Shown: piece after piece, positions 7,328 to 15,096 of the stretch
Position numbering within the stretch: position 1 is the first letter of the stretch
How the letters are laid out: the number at the start of each line of letters is the position of its first letter
From: Gemmatimonadota bacterium
GTDB taxonomy: Bacteria; Gemmatimonadota; Gemmatimonadetes; Gemmatimonadales; GWC2-71-9
DNA: 40,060 nt
NCBI GenBank assembly: GCA_003220935.1
Contig: QHTT01000094.1
Location: forward strand, 62,834-102,893
Reading direction: 5' to 3'
The notes under the pieces: generated by a model
The model's input: only the letters and a program-made list of their open reading frames with translations
Database searches by the model: none
What the model was told of the DNA's origin: nothing
Translations under genes and position numbers: made by a program

Positions 7328-7713
7328 GCCGACCCGAAGCCGGCGTGACGCTCATCGAGCTGCTGGTCGCGATGGCGCTGCTCTCCTTCGTGCTGGTGAG
7401 CGTGGCGCAGCTCAACTTCGCGTTGGCCCGGCGGTTCTACGCCGTCTCGGGCGGCGCGGCGCGCGACGCGGTCGTGGCGCAGCAGGTGAACCAGTTCACG
7501 GCGATGCCGTTCGACTCGCTCAAGAGCCGGGCGGGTACGATCACCGTCACCAAGCCCCCGCTGCCCTACACCCGCAAAGTCATGGTGGACAGCCTCTCGC
7601 CCAGACTGCGTCGCGTGACGGTCGTGGTGACACCACTCAACACCGTGTTCCGGCCCGACACGGTCGTGCTGCAGCGGACCAAGCCGGGTAACAACCCCTT
7701 CAACAAGCCGTGA
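7324..7713 (+). CDS. PilV/GspI-like minor pilin
   Basis: The start is GTG 7324, overlapping the preceding TGA (GTGA). The 129-residue product has a very short leader and cleavage motif EAG|VTLIELLVAMALL, with Glu at +5 and a hydrophobic helix. Its size and place as second of four minor pilins suit the PilV/GspI class. It is coupled downstream through another GTGA at 7710. It would be inserted in the inner membrane, cleaved by prepilin peptidase PilD and built into the pilus tip complex. PilD and the assembly ATPases are not in this window. Confidence 0.83.
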   Translation: MSRPEAGVTLIELLVAMALLSFVLVSVAQLNFALARRFYAVSGGAARDAVVAQQVNQFTAMPFDSLKSRAGTITVTKPPLPYTRKVMVDSLSPRLRRVTVVVTPLNTVFRPDTVVLQRTKPGNNPFNKP

Positions 7714-8552
7714 GCGCGCGCCGCGGGTTCACCCTCATCGAGCTGCTGGTGACGATCCTCATCATCGGGATCGTCGGCGGTGCGATCACCCGGCTGCTCC
7801 TGTCGCAGGCCCGGTTCTACGACCAGGAGGCCCAGCTCCGCCGGGCGCGGTTCGTGTCGCGCACTGCGATCAACGCGGCGCTTTCCGACCTGCGGATGGT
7901 CGAGGCGACGGGCGGGGCAGTGGCGGCGACCGCCACCCGAATCACGGTCCGGGCACCGTACGCCATCGGCGTCGTATGCGCGAGCAGCGGCATGGCGACG
8001 ACTCTGTCGCTCTGGCCGGTCGACTCGACGATGTACGCGACGGCCGGCTTTTCCGGCTACGCCTGGCGCGACTCGCTGGGGCAGTACGCGTACGTAGAGG
8101 CGGGTGCCTCGCTCGCCCCGGACAACGCGTCCGTGTGCGCGGCGGCGAACGTGACGGTGTTGCCGCAGGGCCGGGTCGTGGCGGTTCAGCCGGGGCTCCC
8201 CGCCGGCATTTCCTCGGCCACCCTGATCGGGACGCCGGTGTTCCTGGTCCAGCGCGTGACCTACGAGTTCAAGAGCTCGGTGGCGTTGCCGGGACGGATG
8301 GCGCTGTGGCGCACGATCGTCCCAACCGGGCAGAGCGACGAGCTGGTCGCGCCGTTCGATACAGCCGCGAAGTTTCGCTTTTTCGTCGCCGGGAGCGACA
8401 CGGCGCAGAGCGCCGTGCCGATCTCTTTGGCCGCGCTGCGCGGCCTCGAGCTCGACCTGAACGCGCAGAGCGAGCGCGCACCGGAGGGAATGGCGGCGCC
8501 CAAGCAGGCGCAGGTCGTGACGGCGGTGTTCTTTAACAACCAGCTCAAGTGA
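7710..8552 (+). CDS. PilW/GspJ-like minor pilin
   Basis: GTG at 7710 overlaps the upstream stop (GTGA). The 280-residue protein starts MSARRG|FTLIELLVTILIIG, an excellent class III leader with Glu at +5, and then has a large extracellular domain. Length and order after the PilV-like gene fit PilW/GspJ. Cys residues are scarce (C90 near 'GVVCASSG' and one in 'ASVCAAAN'), which could form one disulphide. Its TGA overlaps the next start as TGATG. Confidence 0.83.
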   Translation: MSARRGFTLIELLVTILIIGIVGGAITRLLLSQARFYDQEAQLRRARFVSRTAINAALSDLRMVEATGGAVAATATRITVRAPYAIGVVCASSGMATTLSLWPVDSTMYATAGFSGYAWRDSLGQYAYVEAGASLAPDNASVCAAANVTVLPQGRVVAVQPGLPAGISSATLIGTPVFLVQRVTYEFKSSVALPGRMALWRTIVPTGQSDELVAPFDTAAKFRFFVAGSDTAQSAVPISLAALRGLELDLNAQSERAPEGMAAPKQAQVVTAVFFNNQLK

Positions 8553-9649
8553 TGCGCGAGCCCGGTGTGAACATGAGACGACGGCTTTCCGAGCGCGGTG
8601 TAGCACTGCCGCTGGTGATCCTGATCATCGTGGTGCTCACCGTTCTGCTCGCGGCGGGCTTCTCGGGCCTCGCCAGCGAGCGCCGGGTCAGCGCGAACGA
8701 CCAGGCAGCGCTCGGTGCGTTCACGCTCGCCGAGACCGGCCTGGAGCTGTTCATCGCGCGCCGCGACTCGTTCGGCTTCAGGGTGGCGCCGCCCGCCGTG
8801 ACGGAGTCGACGCGGATTGTGCTGACCGGCGGATACGCCGACGTGGTGCTGCAGCAACTGCGCGCTGACGCGACGGCCCAGCGCTGGGGATATGTCGTGC
8901 GGTCGCACGGCGTGAGCACTGTCAAGGCGCTGCGCGGCACGCCTGCGGCCGAGCGTACGGTCGCCGAGTACGCGGTCTGGCAGCCGGCGACGATAAACAT
9001 ACTGTCCAGCTGGACGAGCCTGAGCGGCTTGCACAAGAATGGCGGGTCCTCGATGGGGGCAGGCGGCACGGATGGGTGCGGCCAGCTACCCGCGGTCGCC
9101 GGTGTGGCGGTGCCGACGATCCCGGGGTATACGCAGAACGGCGGCGGCCTCGCGCCCCAGGGGAATCCGCCGGTCAAGGACGTCGCCCCTACGCCAGCGG
9201 AGATGGCCGATTCGGTCAAGATCGACTGGGCTGGGATCACGAACGGGACGGCCATGACGCCCGACGTCACGATTCCTCCCGGCACCTGGCCTCCCTTCAC
9301 CGACCCGAATTACTGGCCGGTCATCAAGGTCGACGGCAACTGGGTGCTGTCGGGCGATGGGCAAGGAACCTTGATCGTGTCCGGCAGCCTGACGATGAAC
9401 GGCAACGTCACGTGGCGCGGCGTGCTGCTCGTCGGCGATAACCTCACGTCGAACGGCAACGGCGGCGTGGACGGAGCGACCGTCACGGGACTCAACGTCA
9501 AGCTTGGCAAGAGCCTGTCCCAGGACGACGTCGGCAACGGCGCGAAGCGCTTCAATTACAATTCGTGCAATGTTGCGAAGGCGATGGGGAAGACGGCCCA
9601 GCTGGTGGGATACACCAACGCCTGGGTGGATAACTGGCCGACCTACTGA
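8552..9649 (+). CDS. PilX-like protein with beta-helical C-terminal region
   Basis: I start at ATG 8552, part of a TGATG overlap with the previous stop; GTG 8549 and ATG 8573 are alternatives. The N-terminus 'RRLSERGVALPLVILIIVVL' resembles PilX/GspK-type pilins: a basic leader followed by a hydrophobic helix without the usual FTLIE sequence. The helix continues with 'LAETGLELFIARRDS', as in PilX. The C-terminal third has repeated Gly/Asn-rich strands ('GTLIVSGSLTMNGNVTW', 'GVLLVGDNLTSNGNGG') that look like a right-handed beta-helix or bactofilin-like fold. It probably joins the minor pilin tip complex; the beta-helical part might bind surfaces or partners. 365 residues. Confidence 0.78.
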   Translation: MREPGVNMRRRLSERGVALPLVILIIVVLTVLLAAGFSGLASERRVSANDQAALGAFTLAETGLELFIARRDSFGFRVAPPAVTESTRIVLTGGYADVVLQQLRADATAQRWGYVVRSHGVSTVKALRGTPAAERTVAEYAVWQPATINILSSWTSLSGLHKNGGSSMGAGGTDGCGQLPAVAGVAVPTIPGYTQNGGGLAPQGNPPVKDVAPTPAEMADSVKIDWAGITNGTAMTPDVTIPPGTWPPFTDPNYWPVIKVDGNWVLSGDGQGTLIVSGSLTMNGNVTWRGVLLVGDNLTSNGNGGVDGATVTGLNVKLGKSLSQDDVGNGAKRFNYNSCNVAKAMGKTAQLVGYTNAWVDNWPTY

Positions 9650-9660
9650 AAAACTTTCAC

Positions 9661-9666
9661 AGGAGG
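9661..9666 (+). promoter_or_regulatory. Strong ribosome binding site of the major pilin gene
   Basis: A perfect AGGAGG five bases before ATG 9672. The upstream pilin genes start by overlap coupling, so this strong independent site suggests higher translation of the last gene, as expected for a major pilin. Confidence 0.8.
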
Positions 9667-9671
9667 GTCAG

Positions 9672-10049
9672 ATGAACCGCAAGGGTTTCACGCTCATTGA
9701 GCTGCTGATCGTGGTCGTGATCATCGGCATTCTGGCCGCGATCGCGATTCCGAAGTTCGCCAACACGAAGGAGAAGGCGTATCTCGCCTCGATGAAGTCC
9801 GACCTTCGTAACTTGGTGACCGCTGAAGAGGCCTATTTCGCCGACTCCGTGAAGTATTCGGCGACGATCGGCGCGGGTGGGGTCATCTTCACCCAGTCGA
9901 CGGGCAACACGCTGCCGGCCGTCGCGCTCACGGCGGATGGTTGGACGGCGAACATCACCAACCTCAACACCACGAAGACGTGCTCGATCTACATCGGGTC
10001 GACCGCGTTGGCGCCGGCGAACAAGGAAGGCGAGCCGAAGTGCCAGTAG
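9672..10049 (+). CDS. pilA: Type IV pilin (PilA-like major pilin)
   Basis: The 125-residue pilin begins MNRKG|FTLIELLIVVVIIGILAAIAIPKF, the canonical type IVa leader and helix, with Glu5 after cleavage. The globular part has the 'MKSDLRNLVTAEEAYFADSVKYS' helix continuation common in delta-proteobacterial and Gemmatimonadota pilins. Two cysteines near the end ('KTCSIYI' and the penultimate C of 'PKCQ') can form the D-region disulphide. It has its own strong Shine-Dalgarno sequence, unlike the coupled genes before it. A hairpin terminator follows 22 nt after the stop. It is probably the major fibre subunit and is the last gene of the c-di-GMP-controlled operon. Confidence 0.93.
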   Translation: MNRKGFTLIELLIVVVIIGILAAIAIPKFANTKEKAYLASMKSDLRNLVTAEEAYFADSVKYSATIGAGGVIFTQSTGNTLPAVALTADGWTANITNLNTTKTCSIYIGSTALAPANKEGEPKCQ

Positions 10050-10071
10050 CGTGCGGGATTTGACGCGGAGC

Positions 10072-10102
10072 ACGGAGCGGCGGGGTTGCCCTGCCGCTCC
10101 GT
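10072..10102. terminator. Hairpin between convergent pilin and peptidase genes
   Basis: ACGGAGCGGC (10072-10081) pairs perfectly with GCCGCTCCGT (10093-10102) around an 11-nt loop. Only a short T-containing tail (TTCGCTTCC) follows on the plus strand. It lies between the stop codons of two convergent genes, so it probably works as a bidirectional terminator. Confidence 0.7.
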
Positions 10103-10114
10103 TCGCTTCCCAGC

Positions 10115-12955
10115 TCACCGCGCTCCCGTTCCCGCCGCCTGGGCCACGGGCGTCGCGCGAGCCAGATAGATCCCGTTGAAGAAGAACTTGAACGTGCCGT
10201 GCGGCTGGCCACGGTTCAGAATCTCCGGCCCGAACAGGAACAACTTCCCCCCCTTGTCGCCGGCTGGGGCCTCGACGACCGCCACCCCGTCCTTCAGGTA
10301 CTGCTGGCCCCACGCCCAGCCGCTCCGCAGCGGGTGGTCCGAGTCAAACCACGCCACCGGCCGCACGCCCGCGACCGCCGCCGCGGGACGCAGGTCGAAC
10401 GCCGGACTGTTGTCGAAGAACACGTCAACCCGTCCGGGAATTCCGTAGGCGAGGGGGCGCGTGGTGTCGACCCGCACCTGCAGCAGCGAGCCGGGCACGT
10501 AAAACTTGGAGCGGGGGAGGGGCTTCCCGTCCAATACCAGGTGGCTTACCAGCGGCAGCCCGATATGCTGGCCCAGGCTGGTTGAGCTGCCGATCGCTAT
10601 GACCGTACCGCCGTCAGCGAGAAACTGCCGGAGCAGGGGCACGGTCTTCTGCACGGTCACGCGGCCGAGCCGGCCACGGTACTCTGCGGGAATCGTCTCG
10701 GGCGCCGGCGGTGGCCCGAAGAAGTCCTCCTCCTGGTCGCGGTCGCTCTGCGGAACCGCGCCGTCGGGGAACACGAGCACATCGTATCGCTCGGAGAGCT
10801 TGCCAGCGTCGAGGGTCGGCGGGTACACCACCTCGAAGGAGAACTCGAATCGCTCGAGCAGCCAGCGCGTCCAACCGGAAGGGATCGACCCGCCGTAGCG
10901 GTCCCACAGGCCGATCCGCGCGGGCCGCAGCCGCAGCGCCTCGCCCGTGGGCCGGCTCGTGACACCCTCGAAGCTCACGCCCAGCTCGGTCGCGAGCTGC
11001 CGGACGAGGGGGACGCTCACTGTCGTGGCGGGAATGAAGATCGTGCCGGCGGGGTAGGTCCTGCCGTTTGCCGGGATCGCCTGCGCGAGCCAGTCGACCT
11101 CCTGCGCCTTCGCCAGCAGCCGATTGGTCGCGATCACCGCGTCGTTCACCTGGTGACTCAGCAGGAACCCGGCGGCGCTGTCGGCGTGGCTGACGGTCCC
11201 GGCGGGCGGCGTCGCGACGCCCGGGACGGGTTCGAACGGGCCCTCGAAGCCGTCCAGGATGCGGTCGAATTGCACGCCCATTTGATAGGCGAGGGTCCAC
11301 CCCGCATTGTCGTACGGCGGGATCGGCGGGCCACCGGGGTATTGGAAGTCGTTCGGGTGGTCCTGGGGCTCGAACATGTCGAGCACGTGGGGCCGGAACG
11401 CCTGGGCGGCCTTGAGGACGTAGGACCGCGCGGGATAATGCTTGCCCGCGACGTCGAAATCCCGCGTGGCCCGCAGCACCGTCACGCCGTTCTTGATCAG
11501 GGTGTTGACGAACTTCGTGGCGGTCGGGAAGTCGGGCTGGTCGGACGGAAGGATGTAGCCACGCGGGTCCCGCAGCGCCGGATCACGCAGCATGGCAAAG
11601 TACTTGATCGGGACCCTGCCGTCCCGGGTGCGCGCGGTGCGGATGGTGTCGAGGGCCGAGTCTTTCGTCGCGGCCGCCTTCACGGTCTCGATGAGCTGGG
11701 GGTGCATCGTCCAGTGGTCCGTGCTGCCGCGCTCGATCGCATTCTTCCCCATGCGGTAGATGTTGTAGAGCAACGTCTCGCGGTAGCGCGAGGCGTAGTC
11801 GAGGACGGCCCGGTTGGCGGTGATCGAGTACTCGACCGACTGCCGGAAGTGCCACCGTTGCGGCTCGACGGGTGAGGGCAGGTCGCCTTTGGGCAACTCG
11901 CGGTCGGGGACGAACGGGATGTCGATCGGCGTCGGGTTGCCGATCGACTCCGTGAGGAGTCCGATGATGTTGTGGAAATAGGCGGTGGTGCGAAGCCCGC
12001 CGTTCCACCACGTCGAGTAGGGCGCGCCGGAGCGCATCGTGGCGCCCGGCTTGCCCTCCACGAGGAAGCGGTCGTGCATCGCGGCGGCGACCATGTCGAT
12101 GCCGATCGGAACGAGCGGGTCGAAATAGTAATTGAACGGATCCCGGAACGGCGGGGCGAACAGCACCGCGCCGGCGGGGCCGGTCTGGTGGTGGTTGTAC
12201 ACGATCTGGGGGAACCACTCCCGGAACATGACCCGGGCCATGTTCTCGGTCTCGGGCTGGTTCACCATGTAGAAGTCGCGGTTGTTGTCGTGCCCGATGT
12301 ACTTCTGGTACAGCCGTGGGATCCCCGCCGTCGAGCGCTTGAGCGAGTCCGGCTCGCGCATGTACCAGCTCGACACCAGCTCCATCCCGTCGGGGTTCGC
12401 ATGCACCGCCAGCAGGATGACGTCGTTGAGGAAGCGCCGGGTTTCCGGGTCGTCCCGGCTCACCATCTGGTAGACGAGCTCCATCAGCTGATGCGCGCCG
12501 AGCACTTCGGTGGCGTGCAGGCCACCGTCGATCCACACGACCGCCTTCCCCTCGGCCGCGAGGGCGTGTGCCTGCTCGTCGGTGAGCCCCTCCGCATGCG
12601 CCAGACGCCGGGCGATTTCCTGGTAGCGGGCGATCCGCTTGTGATTCTCCGGCGCCGTGATGATCGCCATAAGCTGGGTCCGGCCTTCGGCGGTCTTGCC
12701 GATTTCGCGCAGCACCATGCGTGGCGACTGCCGCGCCAGGGTGTGCCAGTACGCCTCGAGCTGGGTGTAGGTGGCGAGGTGATAGTCCGCACCGATGTCG
12801 AAGCCCAGCGCTTCCCGGGGCGTCGTGACGCGGCCCTGCGCCGGCGCAGGGGGGGACGGCGCGAGCAGCGCCGTGGCAAGCAATATGACGGCGATTCGCT
12901 GCGGCAGGGGGCGGTCACCCTTCCTTATGCGGGGCGAGAGTCGGCGCGACGGCAT
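10115..12955 (-). CDS. Secreted M14-family zinc carboxypeptidase
   Basis: I chose ATG 12955 because an AGGAG lies 9 nt upstream of it on this strand. The product is 946 residues. A basic N-terminus is followed by the hydrophobic stretch 'IAVILLATALLAPSPPAPAQ', a signal peptide for export. The M14 catalytic domain carries the zinc motif HxxE in 'GLHATEV' (about H147, E150), 'HANPDG', the 'NNRDF' segment, a further His in 'YNHHQTGP' and a Glu in 'LTESIG'. The rest, around residues 600-940, is an extra alpha/beta region ending in 'LFLFGPEILNRGQPHGTFKF'. This large architecture is common in Gemmatimonadota and Bacteroidota secreted peptidases. It probably trims peptides in the periplasm. Its promoter shares a short 80-nt region with the divergent YVTN gene. 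Confidence 0.92.
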   Translation of the reverse strand: MPSRRLSPRIRKGDRPLPQRIAVILLATALLAPSPPAPAQGRVTTPREALGFDIGADYHLATYTQLEAYWHTLARQSPRMVLREIGKTAEGRTQLMAIITAPENHKRIARYQEIARRLAHAEGLTDEQAHALAAEGKAVVWIDGGLHATEVLGAHQLMELVYQMVSRDDPETRRFLNDVILLAVHANPDGMELVSSWYMREPDSLKRSTAGIPRLYQKYIGHDNNRDFYMVNQPETENMARVMFREWFPQIVYNHHQTGPAGAVLFAPPFRDPFNYYFDPLVPIGIDMVAAAMHDRFLVEGKPGATMRSGAPYSTWWNGGLRTTAYFHNIIGLLTESIGNPTPIDIPFVPDRELPKGDLPSPVEPQRWHFRQSVEYSITANRAVLDYASRYRETLLYNIYRMGKNAIERGSTDHWTMHPQLIETVKAAATKDSALDTIRTARTRDGRVPIKYFAMLRDPALRDPRGYILPSDQPDFPTATKFVNTLIKNGVTVLRATRDFDVAGKHYPARSYVLKAAQAFRPHVLDMFEPQDHPNDFQYPGGPPIPPYDNAGWTLAYQMGVQFDRILDGFEGPFEPVPGVATPPAGTVSHADSAAGFLLSHQVNDAVIATNRLLAKAQEVDWLAQAIPANGRTYPAGTIFIPATTVSVPLVRQLATELGVSFEGVTSRPTGEALRLRPARIGLWDRYGGSIPSGWTRWLLERFEFSFEVVYPPTLDAGKLSERYDVLVFPDGAVPQSDRDQEEDFFGPPPAPETIPAEYRGRLGRVTVQKTVPLLRQFLADGGTVIAIGSSTSLGQHIGLPLVSHLVLDGKPLPRSKFYVPGSLLQVRVDTTRPLAYGIPGRVDVFFDNSPAFDLRPAAAVAGVRPVAWFDSDHPLRSGWAWGQQYLKDGVAVVEAPAGDKGGKLFLFGPEILNRGQPHGTFKFFFNGIYLARATPVAQAAGTGAR

Positions 12956-13036
12956 GCGGGGGCTCCTGTTGGAACGGGGGCTCAAGTAAACTACCTGGAC
13001 ACGATCGCCGTGCTAGGCTTTGTCCGAGGGGTGTCG

Positions 13037-14167
13037 ATGCGCATGCGCAACAGCACGCTGGCGCTGCTGGCGGTCGCCGCCGGCGCGCCGGGCGCCGCCC
13101 AGACCCGGCTCGCCGGAGACAGCGTGCCGCCGAACCTGTATGCTGCCGCCGGCGTGGGGATGCTCAGTCCAGCGGCGCAGCGCGCCGTCCCGTTCGTCTA
13201 CGTGCCGAACAGCAAGGACGGCAGCGTGAGCGTCATCGATCCACTGACCTACCGCGTGCTCCGCACTTTTCCCACGGGCGCGCTGCCCCAGCACGTGGTT
13301 CCGTCGTACGATCTCGCGACGCTCTGGGTAGCAAACAATCTGGGGAACACCCTCACGCCGATTGACCCGGTGAACGGGCGCGAAGGGGCGAGCGTGCCGG
13401 TCGCCGACCCGTACAACCTCTACTTCACGCCCGATGGCCGGTGGGCGATCGTGGTGGCGGAGCGGCTCAGGCGGCTCGACTTCCGCGACGCGCACACGAT
13501 GGCCCTGGTCGAGTCGGTGCCGGTGGAGTGCAAGGGCGTGGACCACATGGAGTTCACCGCCGACGGGCGGTACGCGCTTGCGACGTGCGAGTTTTCGGGC
13601 GAGGTGTTGAAGCTCGATGTCGCCGCGCGCCGGGTGGTCGGCTATCTGATGCTCGACCCCGATGGCCTGGGCGCGCGCGCGATGCCCCAGGACATCCGCG
13701 CGTCGCCGGACGGGCGGGTGTTCTACGTCGCCGACATGATGGCGAACGGCGTCCACCTCGTGGATCCCGACGCGTTCCGACGCGTCGGGTTCATCGCCAC
13801 CGGGAAGGGCACGCACGGCATTTACCCCAGCCGGGACGGCCGCCGCATGTACATCAGCAACCGCGGCTGGAATACGACAGCGGGCGGCCGCCACGGGCCG
13901 GGGAGCATCACGGTGCTCGACCCCGCGACGGAGCGGATCGTCGCCACCTGGCCGGTGCCGGGCGGTGGGAGCCCCGACATGGGGAACGTGAGCGCCGACG
14001 GGCGGGAGCTGTGGCTCTCCGGCCGGTACGACGACGAAGTGTACGTGTTCGACGCCGCAACCGGCCGGCTCACGCACCGCATCCCGGTCGGCCGCGAGCC
14101 GCACGGGCTGTGCGTGTGGCCGCAGCCGGGACGATACTCGCTGGGACACACGGGGAACATGAGATAA
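13037..14167 (+). CDS. Secreted YVTN-type beta-propeller protein
   Basis: The ATG at 13037 is preceded by AGGGG and begins a signal peptide (MRMRNSTLALLAVAAGAPGAAQ). The rest of the 376 residues is a seven-bladed-type propeller with repeats such as 'FVYVPNSKDGSVSVIDPLT', 'TLWVANNLGNTLTPIDPV', 'RVFYVADMMANGVHLVDPD' and 'ELWLSGRYDDEVYVFDAAT'. These are YVTN/NHL-like blades. Such proteins are periplasmic or surface binding scaffolds; no catalytic residues are recognised. A long in-frame extension upstream is the antisense of the peptidase gene and is not coding. Confidence 0.87.
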   Translation: MRMRNSTLALLAVAAGAPGAAQTRLAGDSVPPNLYAAAGVGMLSPAAQRAVPFVYVPNSKDGSVSVIDPLTYRVLRTFPTGALPQHVVPSYDLATLWVANNLGNTLTPIDPVNGREGASVPVADPYNLYFTPDGRWAIVVAERLRRLDFRDAHTMALVESVPVECKGVDHMEFTADGRYALATCEFSGEVLKLDVAARRVVGYLMLDPDGLGARAMPQDIRASPDGRVFYVADMMANGVHLVDPDAFRRVGFIATGKGTHGIYPSRDGRRMYISNRGWNTTAGGRHGPGSITVLDPATERIVATWPVPGGGSPDMGNVSADGRELWLSGRYDDEVYVFDAATGRLTHRIPVGREPHGLCVWPQPGRYSLGHTGNMR

Positions 14168-14189
14168 GACAAGGACGTCGAGCAGACGG

Positions 14190-14306
14190 CGTCACGTAAG
14201 AGCGTCACGCAACGACGTCACGCAACGACGTCACGCAACGACGTCACGCAACAACGTCACGCAACAACGTCACGCAACAACGTCACGCAACAACGTCACG
14301 CAGAGG
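14190..14306 (+). repeat. Nine-copy 13-nt tandem repeat (CGTCACGCAACGA)
   Basis: The core CGTCACG(C/T) occurs at 14190, 14203, 14216, 14229, 14242, 14255, 14268, 14281 and 14294, exactly 13 nt apart each time. The middle units are near identical; the variable position makes CGTCACGCAACGA (earlier copies) or CGTCACGCAACAA (later copies). The array fills most of the space between the YVTN gene and the SDR and ends about 17 nt before the SDR start codon, so it lies in that gene's leader. There are no spacers, so this is not a CRISPR array. The same core recurs, degenerate, at 5576-5662. Confidence 0.97.
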
Positions 14307-14322
14307 CTTCGCGGAGAGACGT

Positions 14323-15096
14323 GTGAATCGCATCCAGGGGAAGCTGATTCTGATCACCGGGGCGAGCTCTGGTATCGGCGAAGCGTGCGCGCGCCGCTTC
14401 GCCGCCGACGGTGCGAACCTCGTGCTCTGGGCGCGCCGCTCCGACCGGCTCGAGCGCCTGGCCGCCGACCTGCCGCGCGGCGACCGAGCCTCGGTGCAGC
14501 TCGCGGCGGTGGACGTGCGCGATCGGGCCGCGGTGAACCGGGCCGCCACCGAGCTCAGCGCGGGCGGGTACGTTCCGGACGTTCTCCTCAACAACGCCGG
14601 TCTCGCTAGCGGGATGTCCAAGATTTACGAGGGCGACCCCGAGGACTGGGATCGCATGATCGACACAAACCTGAAGGGGCTCCTCAACGTGACGCGCGCC
14701 GTCCTGCCGCACATGGTGGCGCGGCGTCGCGGCCACGTGGTGAACATCGGCAGCACCGCGGGACACATGACGTATCCGATGGGGAACGTCTACAACGCCA
14801 CGAAGTTCGGCGTGCGTGCGCTCAGCGAAGGGATGAACCTCGATGTGGCGGGCACGCCGATTCGCGTCTCGAGCATCGACCCGGGCTTCGCGGAGACCGA
14901 GTTCTCCGAGGTCCGCTTCCACGGCGATAAGCAGCGCGCCAAAGCGGTGTACCAGGGGTTCCAGCCGCTCACGGCCGCCGACATCGCGGACGCGATCGCG
15001 TACGTCGTCAACCTGCCTGAGCACGTCAACATCCTCGACATGATCATCGTGCCGACGGCGCAGCGGAACGTGTACGTGGTGGACCGGGAGCAGTGA
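14323..15096 (+). CDS. Short-chain dehydrogenase/reductase (YdfG-like)
   Basis: The GTG at 14323 is preceded by GAGAG. The 257-residue enzyme has the NAD(P) motif T12-G-A-S-S-G-I-G19, 'LLNNAG', catalytic Ser in 'NIGSTAGH', and the Tyr and Lys of 'YNATK'. The 'PGFAETEFSEVRFHGD' segment is typical of the YdfG/serine 3-dehydrogenase group, which oxidises 3-hydroxy acids such as L-allo-threonine or reduces malonic semialdehyde. A basic 'WARRSDRLERL' after strand 2 favours NADP. The stop codon abuts, with no gap, the stop codon of the convergent kinase gene. The exact substrate is inferred. Confidence 0.9.
   Translation: MNRIQGKLILITGASSGIGEACARRFAADGANLVLWARRSDRLERLAADLPRGDRASVQLAAVDVRDRAAVNRAATELSAGGYVPDVLLNNAGLASGMSKIYEGDPEDWDRMIDTNLKGLLNVTRAVLPHMVARRRGHVVNIGSTAGHMTYPMGNVYNATKFGVRALSEGMNLDVAGTPIRVSSIDPGFAETEFSEVRFHGDKQRAKAVYQGFQPLTAADIADAIAYVVNLPEHVNILDMIIVPTAQRNVYVVDREQ

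Noticed and set aside
11972..13036. Long open plus-strand frame upstream of the YVTN propeller gene
   Set aside because: It is antisense to the M14 peptidase and has no family match; the propeller gene has its own signal peptide and ribosome site at 13037.
14190..14306. CRISPR array
   Set aside because: Thirteen-nt units directly adjoin; there are no unique spacers and no cas genes in the window.
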